A stretch of DNA of 64,000 bases, taken from the NCBI GenBank assembly GCA_951799445.1, contig OX637289.1, positions 22,382,245 to 22,446,244 of the forward strand, read 5' to 3'. Positions within the stretch are counted from its first letter, which is position 1, and each line of letters begins with the position of its first letter. A program made the translations under genes and the position numbers. The notes under the pieces were generated by a model. The model made no database searches, was not told the DNA's origin, and saw only the letters and a list, made by a program, of their open reading frames with translations. This stretch comes from Pseudisothecium myosuroides (lineage: Eukaryota > Streptophyta > Bryopsida > Hypnales > Lembophyllaceae). Below are positions 24,001-34,904 of the stretch, one piece after another.

Positions 24001-27000
24001 ACTCTTCTTTAGAGACTCACTGTTACGAAACGAATCCTTCGAGGTGAAGGTATTTAAAGTACTACACATACCTAATAAGTGGCACTTTAAAATCTTGCTT
24101 GCGCAGTGAGAAAGACATTGATTGATTTGAGGATCGACATCATCTTCACTTGTGTTGGTTTAGGTCATCCTAAATCAACACAAAATTCTACCGATGAACC
24201 CTTATAATAACTCACACATTCAATGTCTGAATAAGAGGTACTTTGGTGCATTGGGATTGCTAACAAGAATCAATGCAACTCCGGTCAGTCTAATAATTGG
24301 AGCTGTAGGTACCGCTTAGGTGTTAGCTTACTCTTGATTTTGATCCTCACATGTTGGCAATTCCATTGCCACGTGAGTCAAATTTTAACTTGCTTTTTGT
24401 CTGTTGTGATCGCTGAATCTGAATAACAAATTGTTCGTCTTTTGGCAGGCACTTCGATTGAATCGGTTTGACTATCGGCTGTCAAACAACCTCGAAAGCG
24501 ACTGGCAAAAACTAAGATGCAGGACTAACTATAAGGTAATATTAACGGCCACAGTTTCATGTTTTGAACCTTGTAAGAGTGACTGTTGTTCGTCATTGTA
24601 TAGACGAAATACTTACTTATTTGGATGGAAATTGATCCTAGAATGAAAATTAGGGTTTTCTACTGTCCTTTCAATAGAGGTCTACAACCTCCCACTTTGA
24701 ATAAATGCATTGAGTGTGAAAATTATTCGATCTCAAGAGAGTTTGCCTCTTGGAGTGCCCAAAGTGATCTCTGCGCTGAGTTCTATTGAACAATCTCCCA
24801 AAGAGAGCACATTCCTATATTTTGATTAGACATGCTTAAAGTTGCTTGCAGATAGTATCATCTCCCTCATCCATGCTCTGTTTTGCTGGATTTTTTTTTT
24901 TTAATTTAATTTTTAACTATTTGAAGCACAAGATCTGACATGGGTTTGGCTCAGGCACTGCAATTCACAAGGCCCATACAAGAGATAGGTCAGACTCTGG
25001 TAGACCGAATGAGAGCGAAGAGTGGTGGTCGTTTCATTGCCTTGCATCTAAGGTGAGCCTTACAAGAACAACATTGAATTGGTCAACTTTTCATGTTTAA
25101 GTTTTTGCTAGAGGAAACATGTTGTAAGTAGACTTGGAAAATGACCTATGAGAATACCCACAAGACCAATTAGAACAATTGTGGATTTTCTTGTGATCAT
25201 TTTCTTGGTCTACGTAGACCATGTTTCTACTAATATTTCTATGTCTTCGAAACACATTAATGAAATGATATGTGTCCATATTAGATATGAACCAGACATG
25301 CTAGCATTTTCGGGATGCTACTATGGAGGAGGTTTCAAGGAGGTTGAAGAACTAGGTTTACTACGCAAGCGTTGGAAGACTATCCATGTATGTACTCTTC
25401 TGATAAGGCATTTTTGATAAGACAAATCTTTCCTATGGTTTTGAGTTTCTATGGTGCGCCTTATCAGTTGACCTTTTTTTGTTTTTCTTGATCCTTTTGC
25501 TTATTTTAGCATAGAGTGTAGATAAACTTTTTTATCTAGATAATTGGTGTTTGGATGCCAGTAGGATTTAACAAGAATGAATCCTTGCATCTTGATGAAA
25601 CCTTTTTGGTGTTGTTGCATTGCAGTATGCTCCATTCTAGTAGTACATATACTCAGTTGCTCTTTGTGTTGATTATGGGTGCACTCATCTTATTTCTTTC
25701 TTGTTAAATCCTACTGACATCCAAGTATCTTCACAATGAATCCTTACATCTTGATGAAACCTTTTGGTGTTGTTGCATTGCAAGAAGCTTTGTTCTAGGC
25801 TCCGTTCTAGTAGCACGTATGCTCAATTGCTATTGGTGTTGATTATTTTGACTATGGTTGCACTTCCTTCACTTACTATTGCTAATCTTTTACTGCACAG
25901 AATCATGACCCCGAGAGATCCCGGAGACACGGCAAGTGCCCCTTGACGCCCAAGGAAGTGGGTCTCATGCTGCGAGGTCTTGGGTACGGCCAAGATACAT
26001 TCCTATACGTGGCTTCTGGGGAGGTTTACAATGGCGAAGACTCCTTGGCGCCCTTGAAGGCGCTCTTCCCCAACTACTTCACCAAGGAGACGCTCACCCT
26101 TGAGAGCGAACTCGCCCCCTTCCGTGAATTCTCCTCTCGCATGGCTGCCGTGGACTATGTGGTGTGCTCGCAGACAGATGTCTTTGTCACCAACAACAAT
26201 GGAAATATGGCACGCATCCTCGCTGGGGACAGGTAATGGGGGACTTGGATGAATCAGAATTGGAGGTGGTGTTTGCATAGTAGGTGGAATGAAATCATAC
26301 TTTATATGGCTTTCTTTATCATTTGGTAGACAGTGCAATTAACTAACTGGAACTTTGGGTTGGAATTCAGACGATACCATGGCCACAAACGAACTATTCG
26401 GCCCAACGTGAAGAAACTGAATAATCTATTTTCAGAATTCCAGCAGACGCCTTGGGAAGAGTTTGCTTCGGAAGTGCAGCGAGTGCAGAAGGGCTACATG
26501 GGAGATCCAAATGAGGTGAGAGAGAGAGGATTTTCCAAGTCCTTCTGTTATGTATCCGTATTGTACATCTCAAAATCCTACCGTTGACATGTAAATGCCG
26601 GATGTTGATTCTCATTCAGGGTGTCTAGAAAAACATTATTTCTTGAAAAATTAACGAAGCACTCTTATCATTTAGGTTGAATTCCAAACTGACAAACAGC
26701 AGTGTTGTTTGATTCAGAGTGTAAGAATTGTGACATTCATCTACACAAAGCTCTATAAACTAAAAAAACAAATTTTGGTATAGAGTTATGTTTCAGGTGC
26801 TAGTCTTGAAAAGTGCATATGTTCTGGAAATCCGTCAAAATTTAATAGAATTGACAGTTTGGATTATTGAAGGAGACCAAAGACTCTCCACTCTAGATAA
26901 TAATCCAGAACAACAAAGTTAATCAAAAAGTGAACCCCAGTTTGTAGAAGGGGTGTGAGAGGAAGGCTTTACTAAGAAAAATACAAAAGAAAAACCAAGA

Positions 27001-27522
27001 TTGGGTGCTTCAAGGAGTGTTGTCTTGTTTTTTTTCAAACTCCAGCTCTTGGTCCCTCAATGAACACACTTTACGATTAACTCTAATATGTCTTCTATTG
27101 CACATAGTATTAGAAGAATACACTAGGTCTCCTCTATGTTTTGATATCACGATTTCCTAAGATTTTTCTTGGTTGCAAATCTTGTTCAGGTGAAGATTGG
27201 ACGAGGTGAGTTTCATGAACACCCCTTGGTTTGCATTTGTGCCAAACCCGGAGCACCTCCTGCACCTAAACAAGAAATCAAACAGGTGCCCCAAAGTGCT
27301 ATGGCAATGGAAGGTGAAGAAGGATTGGAAACAGTCGATGAGAATATTCAAGAGGAGGGGGAGGAAGTAACCAAGGAAGAGGAAGATGATCTCCCTATGA
27401 CTCTTGAAGATGAGCACGTGCATGAGCACGAGCATGAAAATGGGGTGCAAGTGATAAGTTTAGAAGGAGAGGAGATCTTGGACTGGAGGACTAATGTAAA
27501 GGGAGTGAGCTCTATGCTGTAA
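18026..27522 (+). CDS. O-fucosyltransferase family protein (plant GT106/PF10250-like), type II membrane
   Basis: Putative Golgi glycosyltransferase of the large plant O-FucT-like group, which includes RG-I rhamnosyltransferases; the actual acceptor is unknown. Model of 12 exons: 18026-18253, 19810-19890, 21952-22042, 22786-22859, 23417-23505, 23811-23991, 24449-24535, 24955-25052, 25285-25387, 25901-26232, 26371-26515 and 27190-27522 (TAA). Phases are consistent and predict 613 aa. A signal anchor (SSFIVIFGSALLSLAILSFI, residues about 18-37) follows an Arg-rich N-terminus. Domain landmarks: SNGYLYIAASGGLNQQRTGI, ATLVVPQLDHKSYW, SNFSDIFDVDWFI, RLSNN..QKLRCRTNY, FIALHLRYEPDMLAFSGC, CPLTPKEVGLMLRGLGY, then TNNNGNMARILAGDRRYHGH. 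The C-terminus is an unusual acidic tail of about 80 residues with an EHVHEHEHEH run. Exons 2 and 3 are the least certain because the stem region is poorly conserved. The first ATG in frame was taken as start. Confidence 0.9.
18651..18985. repeat. Foldback element with 30-bp perfect arms, interrupted by a later insertion
   Basis: Left arm 18651-18680 and right arm 18956-18985 are exact reverse complements over 30 bases (outer end CTATCAGTGCGTGACACTAA). Before the retroposon at 18685-18920 arrived, the arms were separated by only a 24-nt loop, so the transcript of this intron would have formed a strong hairpin. It lies in the first intron of the O-fucosyltransferase-like gene. Confidence 0.85.
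18685..18920 (-). mobile_element. Non-LTR-type retroposon fragment with target-site duplication
   Basis: An insert of about 236 bp begins (plus strand) with a run of T and is bracketed by a 15-bp direct repeat ATTAATCAAAGATTT (18670-18684 and 18921-18935). The T-run marks the 3' poly(A) end of an element in minus orientation. No reverse transcriptase frame remains, so it is either a 5'-truncated LINE or a SINE. It interrupts the loop of the foldback element at 18651-18985. Confidence 0.85.
21220..21361 (+). repeat. Tandem duplication, two 71-bp copies
   Basis: CTTTGGATGAAACATGA starts at 21220 and again at 21291, and the two copies run in parallel through GGATGATAAAATCAATTATT and 'gtacattcat'. 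It lies in the long second intron (19891-21951) of the O-fucosyltransferase-like gene. Confidence 0.75.
23087..23260 (+). repeat. Dispersed repeat, family R2, copy 1 (intronic)
   Basis: About 170 bp starting CTATTTTCAACATTTTGTGA and continuing through 'gacttccaatcagattcatc' matches 37390-37565 in the same orientation at roughly 70-75% by eye. It sits in the intron before the 23417 exon. No terminal structure was recognised. Confidence 0.6.
25551..25724. mobile_element. Foldback element with 27-bp terminal inverted repeats, intronic
   Basis: The left arm 25551-25577 (starting TTGGATGCCAGTAGGATTTA) is the reverse complement of 25698-25724 with one mismatch. Its interior (from 25576) is also directly repeated at 25735-25870 with a 159-bp offset, so part of the element was duplicated outside its right end. 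It lies in the intron 25388-25900 of the O-fucosyltransferase-like gene. Confidence 0.75.
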
Positions 27523-28465
27523 GAATTTTAGGGTTTTTGTACTATAAAATGGGGGTTTCTGTACTTTATGGGGTTTGAATTTCAATTGATATGGGATGGA
27601 TTGAATTGATCCATTTAATTTTCAGAAGAGATCAATAGATTGGAGCTTTGTACTTCTTGTACTATACAATACTATACATTCAAACTATCGTTTTGAAACC
27701 GTCTAAAATAATTTCTAGTTTTAGTTCTTACTCTTCAACTGATCTGACAAGTATTAAAATGGTGAGGTTCCAAAAAATTGGCATTTTTCTGATTACTTGA
27801 AGCCCTAGTTTTTAGAATTGGAATGGCACAATTTTGGTGCTTTGAACATGCCATTTAAACTGCCAATAGGGATCTCTTAAATCCATTTATTCTTGGATTG
27901 AATCCACTAACCTCCATGCCCATTATTGTCAAAATTTGAAGTCATTGTTTTTTTGTCAAGGATTCTTTTTTTAACCCCTAAAGCTCAAGGCAACCCAAAA
28001 GTGGTTTGCAAATTTTAGTAGTGATAATTTGGTTTACATTCAATGATTGATCATGAAGTTAGACACCTAAAGTTGGATTACCACAATAGTTGTGTAGGGA
28101 GTTTAGAGAGCCATATTAAGATCCAAATGGATGAGAATAGTCCCTTCTTTAAGACAACAGTGGAAAGTTTTATGTTCTTGCTTTAATCCTTTAGTGCTCC
28201 AACATCCAATTTTTGGACGACAAACAGATTCATATTCTTGTATCTTTCTCAATTTCTGCTTAGATGGGAGATATCTTAATTTTTGGAATTATAGATGTGG
28301 AAGTATGTCAAGAAGTTGACCAAACCAAAATAAGATTGCCTCTAGTTCAAAATTAGATTTGCAAAAATGAGGTCATAGATTTAAAGAACACAAAAATTTC
28401 AAAAAATCACCATATCAAGAGAACCTCATTTCCACTCCATTCCCAAAAAATAGACTCAAAAAATG

Positions 28466-28488
28466 ATATATATATATATATATATATT
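28466..28488. repeat. TA microsatellite
   Basis: About eleven uninterrupted AT/TA dinucleotides in AT-rich intergenic DNA. Confidence 0.85.
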
Positions 28489-29003
28489 GGTTATAGCATT
28501 GGTGAATCTAACTATATGGATGGAATCTAAAACTCAAAGTCTACAACTTTTGTTTGTGTATCAATTCCAAAATTTTCTTCCAAGTAATACCTTATAATGA
28601 TTTTTCCCAAATTGCCCATTCTAGAGACTACTCTGTATGTTTAGGGATTAACTACCTATGATTTGTCTTTTCATGTGAAAAATTCTCTGATTTGCCTTTC
28701 TATTGCAATTTATTTTGCAAATTTGATTAGTCTAGACAATCAAAAGGATACCAATGGGTCATCTTACCTTTAACAATAGTTATATTTTATATTGTATCCA
28801 TACTCAATGCATCTACAATTAAATATGATTTCTTGAAAGACCAAAAAGCATATCAAGATAGAATGTATAGTTAATGCTATTCTCCCCCAAGTATGTAGTT
28901 GCGTACAAATCCAAATCCCACAATTTATTGACTTTGGACCTAAGGAGAGAAGACTTCACACTAATAGAAGCTACCTTGAAGAAGTTTGAGTTCAAGCTAC
29001 CTT

Positions 29004-29258
29004 CTACACTAAATAGTGAAATTAGGTTGTCCTAGATTGATTTCTTGACATTCTACACAATATAAATAGGTGCAATCATTATAGAAGGATGCAATAATGT
29101 AGGAACCATGTGTGTTGTGTGGGTTGGTGCACTGGTTCATGGCTCAGGTTTAGAGGATGGCGTGTGCCTTCATCTAGACAAGCAATGAGTTATGAGGTAA
29201 CTTCTTTGGTGAAGGCAACCTAATTGTTAAGGCAACCCACTTTCACTATTTAGTGTAG
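29004..29258. mobile_element. MITE-like element related to the one at 10367-10604
   Basis: The first 18 bases CTACACTAAATAGTGAAA are the exact reverse complement of 29241-29258. Similarity continues imperfectly inward through a 'ggttg' block. An internal stretch near 29195-29225 ('gtaacttctttggtgaaggcaaccta') matches the inner end of the 10367-10604 element in reverse complement. No target duplication was found at these exact ends, so the boundaries may be eroded. Confidence 0.7.
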
Positions 29259-29646
29259 AGCAATTTGACATCAGACAAGGATCTGTCAGTGTCACTCCTC
29301 CAAGGTTCCCATGGCCATTCACCAAGAGAAAACAAGCTATTGTCCCACAACCTAGAACTTGAAAACTGAATTCAGCGCATGCAGCCATAAAATACCTCGA
29401 ACTTGAAAAGAACGTTCCATTACTGTCTTTGACAAACAAAAGTTTGTTCTTCAAAGAACTTTTGAAGACGCCTAACTAACCTCATTCTGATAACTCAGTA
29501 TCTGTTTGCGATACTAATGGTTGAGCTGTGAATTCCAAATTCAAACCATTCTGAGACTACTACTAAACTAAAAAGGAATAATACAAGAGCTGCTTGACGC
29601 CTCAAACATTCTGAGAGGTTGGAAGTCGATCAACACTGTTTGTCTG

Positions 29647-32600
29647 CTAGTCAATGTAGCAACTCGCCAAGTCAGAGGAAAATTGGCTGCGAGGTACCCA
29701 CCAGTTGCCGTTGCCATCTTCACTAGCACTGCAAGAAGTCGAGGTGCAAATGACACGAGGTCCCAAGTTGACAAGAAAATCATTCGGGCGTTTGCCAAGC
29801 AGGCGGACAACAGGGTGCCACTTCCCTCCATCAGTATCCATCGGTTCCGGTTTCACGATAGGCGCTGTAGTCACGGAGCTGGCTTGACTCAGGGAAGCTC
29901 TCAGCTCTTCTAGAGAAGGCTTGACATCTGCAGAGTGAATGCCGTTCTCCCGCTTCACCCCGCACATCACAGGAACAACACCAGGTTCTTGTTTCACCTT
30001 CACAGGAAGGCCAGGCTCTTGCTTCACCTTTACTAGACGGACAGGCTCTTGCTTCACCTTCGTTATCTTCGGGATAGGGCCCATGGAAAGAATCTTAGGC
30101 TTGACATCGACTTCCTCAGATGTCACGTCCGAGCTCCCCTTCTCTTTGTACAACTTCGTCAGGGGAAGATCATCCTCTTCGGAATCAGAGTCTTCTTCAT
30201 CAGATTCATCGATATCAGATTCTTCAGAAACTTTTTTCCTGCTGCTCTTGGGGGTGATGCTCTTCTTCACAGTACTTTTGCTGCTGCTCCTCTTGAAAGG
30301 AGTGCTCGTTCTGCTTTTGAATTTCTTGGCAGCACCTGGCTGGTGCATCAGGGCCCCATGGACGATGTTGTAGGTCTTCTCCCACCCACCATGACTTCCA
30401 GCCTTAAGCTTCACTTCGACAACCCTGAAAATATGCACAGAAACTATCCAGTCCACCGAGTCGATTACCTCGAAGACACACACGTCACCCTCTTCCAAAC
30501 AGTGGTCCTTGCTGAACGCTGCCCAGCCGCCACTCAGTCCGGTGTGATGGGAGGAAGAAATCCACGTGGCGGGCCAATCAAAGCCATGCTGGTCCCTGAG
30601 CTTCACTTCCCTCTTCTCCTGCGGCAAGAACTCCCTGGAGAATTTCCCTGGGATGGTCTGCATCAAGGCACAATACATGCAGGTCAGTGGCGGTTGAGGC
30701 TACAGCAATTCTAATAAGCTCATCCGACATTTAAAAACTTTACATTTAATGACTCTGCTGGCAGGTTTCACATGCTCGTCCAGCAAGAGCCCAATCTACA
30801 TTCTAACCATTACATCTTTTTCTGGGCAACACACAGATATGGTAGAAGATGCTAAAATTGTTAAGGGACCTCATCCCGTCTCCAATTCACTGACCCCGGT
30901 TACTCATCTGTTCATACACTTGACCATCAATTGGCAGGTTAAATGTAAAGCTTGACTTGGCTAAATCTTTATGTCCGCTGATCTGCGTAAGGAAATGAGA
31001 TTGTTTACTGTCCCTTCAATAGTGATCTTCAACCTCACTTTAAAAGATTGCAGAACAAATTCGTACATTAGAGATATCCTAAAGTCATGAAATGTGGCCC
31101 TAATCCTTTGACCCCTCTTTCAAATCCTATTCTAGATTGTAATTGTAATTTTGATTTAACTTGTTACTGTTTTGGAATGACAACCAAGCATGATTGCATG
31201 CACTAAAGTCACAATGACAATGAGTTCTCATCTTCCTAAACTGAGGTTTTTGGTACCACTCTTGCCACTCCAAAACTTCAAAATAGGATCAAAAGCTTTT
31301 TTCACCGATCAAGTGGTGCTAAGAGACTTTTGACCCCATTTTGAAGCTTAGAGTTCAGCGGAGTGCGAAAATCCTGAAGTACCGCAATAGTATTCTCTAC
31401 CTTAGAGAAAACACAATGCAGACAACAAACAAAAAGCTTGCAGAGACAAGGATATGGATAGATGAAGAGAAGATGCCATACCAGCCAAAAACCACGGTAC
31501 ACGTGGGATGGCATCATCACAACAGGAACGCTCGGAAACTCCGTCTTCAAAGCCCGACCTCTTTCCATTGCCCTGTCCAGCTCCGCTGTCGTCACCTCCC
31601 TTCGTCGAGACTCGTATGTTGTGGTACACGATCCCGGCTCAATATAAATCCTTTCCTTGGTAGTACTCGCTCTCACTTTCTTCTTGTGACTAGTCTTGGT
31701 AGAAGTCACTTCCTTGGTCGACGATCCTGTGAACTTTCGTTTCACCCGTTTTCTAGGCTTCGAGAATATTTCTTCGTCCTCAACTGCTGGCTTGACTCCT
31801 TCTGCGTCAGACTCGGAAGGAGACTCCGCATCACTTTTCGAAGCCTCATACTCACTCATGTCTGAATCACTGGAGTCGCCGTCGCCGTCATCATCCGACA
31901 CAGGCTCGGGCTTGATTTCCAGTCTCTTCCGTTTCCCACTCGCTGGAGTATGAGTAGGTTTAGTTTCCACGGGAGGTGCGGGCACCACTTCCACACCCAG
32001 TTTGTTGAACACGTGAACGGAGAAGCAGCTCTTGGAAATGAGAGAGAAGAGCATCTGGTCGCCACGCTTCACACTCGTGCTTGCAACGAAGCTCTTCCAT
32101 CCACCTTTGAAGCCCAGCAGCTTCCCTGGTCCTCCGATCTCGACTGACCACTCTTTCCCATTGGAACCCAAAATGCGAGCAGTGCCACGCAACGTTTCCC
32201 CGTGGGCTTCCACAAACTCCCTTGGAATGGGCTGCAGCAGCAACAGAGAAAACCAATCCACCATCAATTCAAACGAATCCCTTTGAATGGGGCATCACAA
32301 AGGCAGAGGAACACTATTGCAGATAATTTTTTTTACCACAGACAGCTCTCCACACTCATTAAAACTCGTAGAGTAAAATATCTAGTTCTTTCCAACCCAA
32401 GAATAAAACGTAATATACTCTCTACAGTGGACCTTCGGGTCGCGCTATCAAGGGTCTGAAAGAATTTCTTATGCACCTTCCGGTGGGAGTTTGTAGACCC
32501 ACTAGAAGTGACAGTAGACAACCCCATTCCTATTCAAACATCAGCAGCCACAGACATTCAAGCAAGTCATGCATCGCACTGATTACACCACTTGCAAATA

Positions 32601-32922
32601 AGTCTAACGAAGTGTAAAAATGTGTGTGAATAGATGACTCGCTGTTGGTTACAAAAAGCTGGGAAGAAAACGGCATCAGATACCTAACGACTTTAGTATC
32701 CTCTGCCTTAAACTCTGTAAAAATTTCACAAGGCCACTGAAAAGAAAACCGTGAGAAATAGAACCAAGGGCTCACCGTCCAGTTGGTCGACACTTCTAAG
32801 CTCGGTAGGAGGAAACAAGGTGGTCGTGCATAGTTGGGAGCCGTCTGCTGAGAAGCGTCAACCCCGTGTTCCTTGAAACAGGTGCTCGTACAGACTGCGC
32901 AAGCCTTGAAGTCTTTGTCCAT
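29647..32922 (-). CDS. Two-B3-domain DNA-binding protein with acidic linkers and VKQEP repeats
   Basis: Plant-specific nuclear protein of the REM-like B3 class; target genes unknown. Three exons: 32922-32776, 32231-31482 and 30657-29647 (TAG), all phase 0, predicted 635 aa. The N-terminus has a small Cys motif (CAVCTSTCFKEHG) as in several two-B3 proteins. B3 domain 1 spans exons 1-2 (IPREFVEAHGETL.. GFKGGWKSFV.. FSVHVFNK). B3 domain 2 spans exons 2-3 (YRGFWL-TIPGKFSREFLP, LSGGWAAFSKDHCLEEGDVC). Linkers are Lys/Ser-rich with basic nuclear-localisation-like stretches (KPRKRVKRK) and an acidic SD/E run. After B3-2, VKQEP occurs at about residues 500, 510 and 520. IKPEP and VKPEP occur elsewhere. 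The start ATG at 32922 is the first in its frame after an upstream stop; exon 1 is the least certain part because only the Cys motif and a weak B3 strand support it. Confidence 0.85.
29981..30062 (-). repeat. In-frame 30-bp tandem repeat encoding VKQEP motifs
   Basis: The coding strand repeats a 30-nt unit nearly three times, each giving a 10-residue unit with VKQEP at its head (units VKQEPVRLVK, VKQEPGLPVK, VKQEPG...). VKQEP fits the sumoylation consensus (hydrophobic-Lys-x-Glu). It lies after the second B3 domain. Confidence 0.85.
32618..32720 (+). repeat. Dispersed repeat, family R3, copy 1
   Basis: The segment from GTGTGAATAGATGACTCGCT to 'tttagtatcctctgcctta' resembles 36716-36815 (GTATGAATAGATGAGTTGCT to 'tttagtatcctatacctta'). 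It lies in the first intron of the B3 gene. A related piece in reverse orientation, 'gggacctcatcccgtctc', occurs at 30866-30883 in the second intron. Confidence 0.55.
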
Positions 32923-34904
32923 TGCTTTAAACAGTTCTTCTTGATTCAATCACCTTCTACGAGTGTCTGGAGACTCGGGACTTGGGATCATGAAGCCCTG
33001 CTACTAAGTGAACCGATTCAGCTACCTGAGCTCAAAAAAAAAAAAAAAATCAGGACCAGACAGAGCGGCGTTTACACAACTAACCAGGAAAAAGAATGCA
33101 ATCCCAACTTCGAAGAAGAACCTCGCACCTGTGGTATCTATCATAGATCTACAATGACAAGCTCAGAATCTATTCTTCGTGGGATTCCTACTAACAAGGA
33201 TCATGGAGCCAAAAGTTTATTCGGAAGCGCGCCAAGAGAAAAACTCGGAAGGGGAATGAGGAGATGCGGACAAAAGAGACAAAACAAACCGTCAAAGAAG
33301 AGTGCGCAAGAAATGCTTACCTCCACGGTGTACCTCAGACTGCATCCTTCTTCAGTCACTCCATCTGAAGAGAGTCAAGCCTCAGCAACTCCACGAACTG
33401 TTACAAGAACGGAGAATCTCAAAATTAAACCACAACTAAACCCAGCTGAAGATCCGCGAAACACACAGAACCTCTAGGTGAAGGAAACTTTCAAGTGCTA
33501 AACCACATCCTCTAGCAACAGCCCCTCCACCCGCCCTTAAATCCGGAAGTCGCCATTCCCCTACCAAGAAATTTCAAACTTCGCACTCCAACAAAAGATT
33601 TTCAAATTTCAAAATTCAAATTCCAACGCAGCTTGAAATGATGAAACGAAGTGTGCGATGGCGAAAGACGGCGGCACTCGAATTCAAAATTTAAACACAG
33701 CTAGTCTCATTCCCAAGCAACAGGATATACTGCGCAGCAGATGTCTACAGTGGGAGGTGCAAACAACATGAACCTCTTCAGAAATCTCACCTCACGGCCA
33801 TAGTCGAAGATTCTTCACAAGTAGTCGCTCTATTTCAGACTAAATCCCAGAAATTTCTAGCTCTGGAGCGCTATCGCCATGCATCTCAATGCACGTCACT
33901 CTAAAACAAACCCTAGACCGAGAAAAAAAAAAGAGACTTCAGAAATCTCTAACCCAGGTTCCTAATATCCCTGCGAAGACGAGGAGGGAATGAGAGAATT
34001 CGAATTGCGTACGACCCGTTGTGAAGCTGTCCCATTCCCCGAAATGGCACTGACGTCGAATCTGTCCATGCCGATGAACGACGGCGGGGCATCATCCGCT
34101 TGCACGGGGATGAATGAATGAAGAAAGAGAATAATGGCAGCTGATGAGTGAGTGCAGTCACTACTGTTGTGTCAGGGTTCCTCTGTACTGCTCTTCGTCC
34201 TCTTCGTCCTCTAAGGGTGTTGTTGATCAATTGGGTTTCGTTACGAGGACGCCCAAGCATTGTCAATTTTTACCTGGCTATGGCCAAAACCAAAGCCCTA
34301 CTCTCCATAGTGCGCTTCAACCCATATTATATGTAAGTCTCTCTTCTTCTATTTCTCTGCTTCTGTGCAATCATGGCTGAACGTAAATAGTGGTGCTTTC
34401 GCTAATCTCTAGCTCGCTCGTGCTTGGTGTCTTGAGAGTCCTAAACTTCAGGAGCCTTCGATCTTTGCTTAGGAATTTACGCATGAAGTTTCTTGCGGAA
34501 GCTAGCTAGCTAGGTTCTGTGTAATGTAGGCTTCAATTGGCGTCGTCTCCGAAGCTCAAGGGATTGATCACATGTATATTGATCTCCAATATGTACTGTG
34601 TGTGAATGTCTCATTGAGTTTCTAGGTGTTGAGGTATTTGGAGTTAGGGTCTCTTGCGGTTCCATGATAGGGCCGGACGTTTCCTGTGGGAATTGAAACC
34701 ATGCCTGTAAATCCTCGAGCTAGTAAGAGACCGGAGATGCATGATTGTGTGGCGAGGACAAGCTCTTTGCCAAATTCTGACGAATTTGATGCTTGCAGAA
34801 CCGAGAGTTTCAAACACTGTATGCTGGGAATAAAATGACTCCCAAGTTCTGATCTGCAACTTGAGGGATACAGTGAGGTCATTTTCAAGAGGAAGACGGC
34901 GAGC
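32923..34904. other. Divergent promoter region between the B3 gene and the type II membrane protein gene
   Basis: About 2 kb separating two start codons that point outward. It is less AT-rich than other intergenic DNA. A plus-strand frame at 32866-33477 is open for 203 codons, but its Lys/Ser/Arg-rich product has no recognisable family and starts inside the B3 first exon, so it was not called. The direct leader of the downstream gene (34620-34904) contains several ATGs in other frames. An in-frame TGA at 34836 precedes the 34905 start. Confidence 0.6.

Larger units (their letters stand above)
27523..29646. other. Intergenic region between convergent O-fucosyltransferase-like and B3 genes
   Basis: AT-rich DNA holding two 3' ends. 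It includes a TA run of about 11 units at 28466-28488 and a MITE-like element at 29004-29258. No credible coding frame was seen. Confidence 0.7.

Noticed and set aside
24164..24283. In-frame 120-bp candidate exon with AG and GT borders in the O-fucosyltransferase-like gene (phase 0 on both sides)
   Set aside because: Leaving it out gives LKKRK-ALRLNRFDYRLSNN, which fits the family without a gap; including it adds 40 residues with no counterpart. It is probably intron sequence.
30049..30714. 221-codon plus-strand frame across the B3 gene
   Set aside because: Antisense of the conserved second B3 domain exon; composition mirrors that exon.
32866..33477. 203-codon plus-strand frame
   Set aside because: Starts opposite the B3 first exon, has low-complexity Lys/Ser/Arg content and no recognisable family; most likely promoter DNA that happens to be open.
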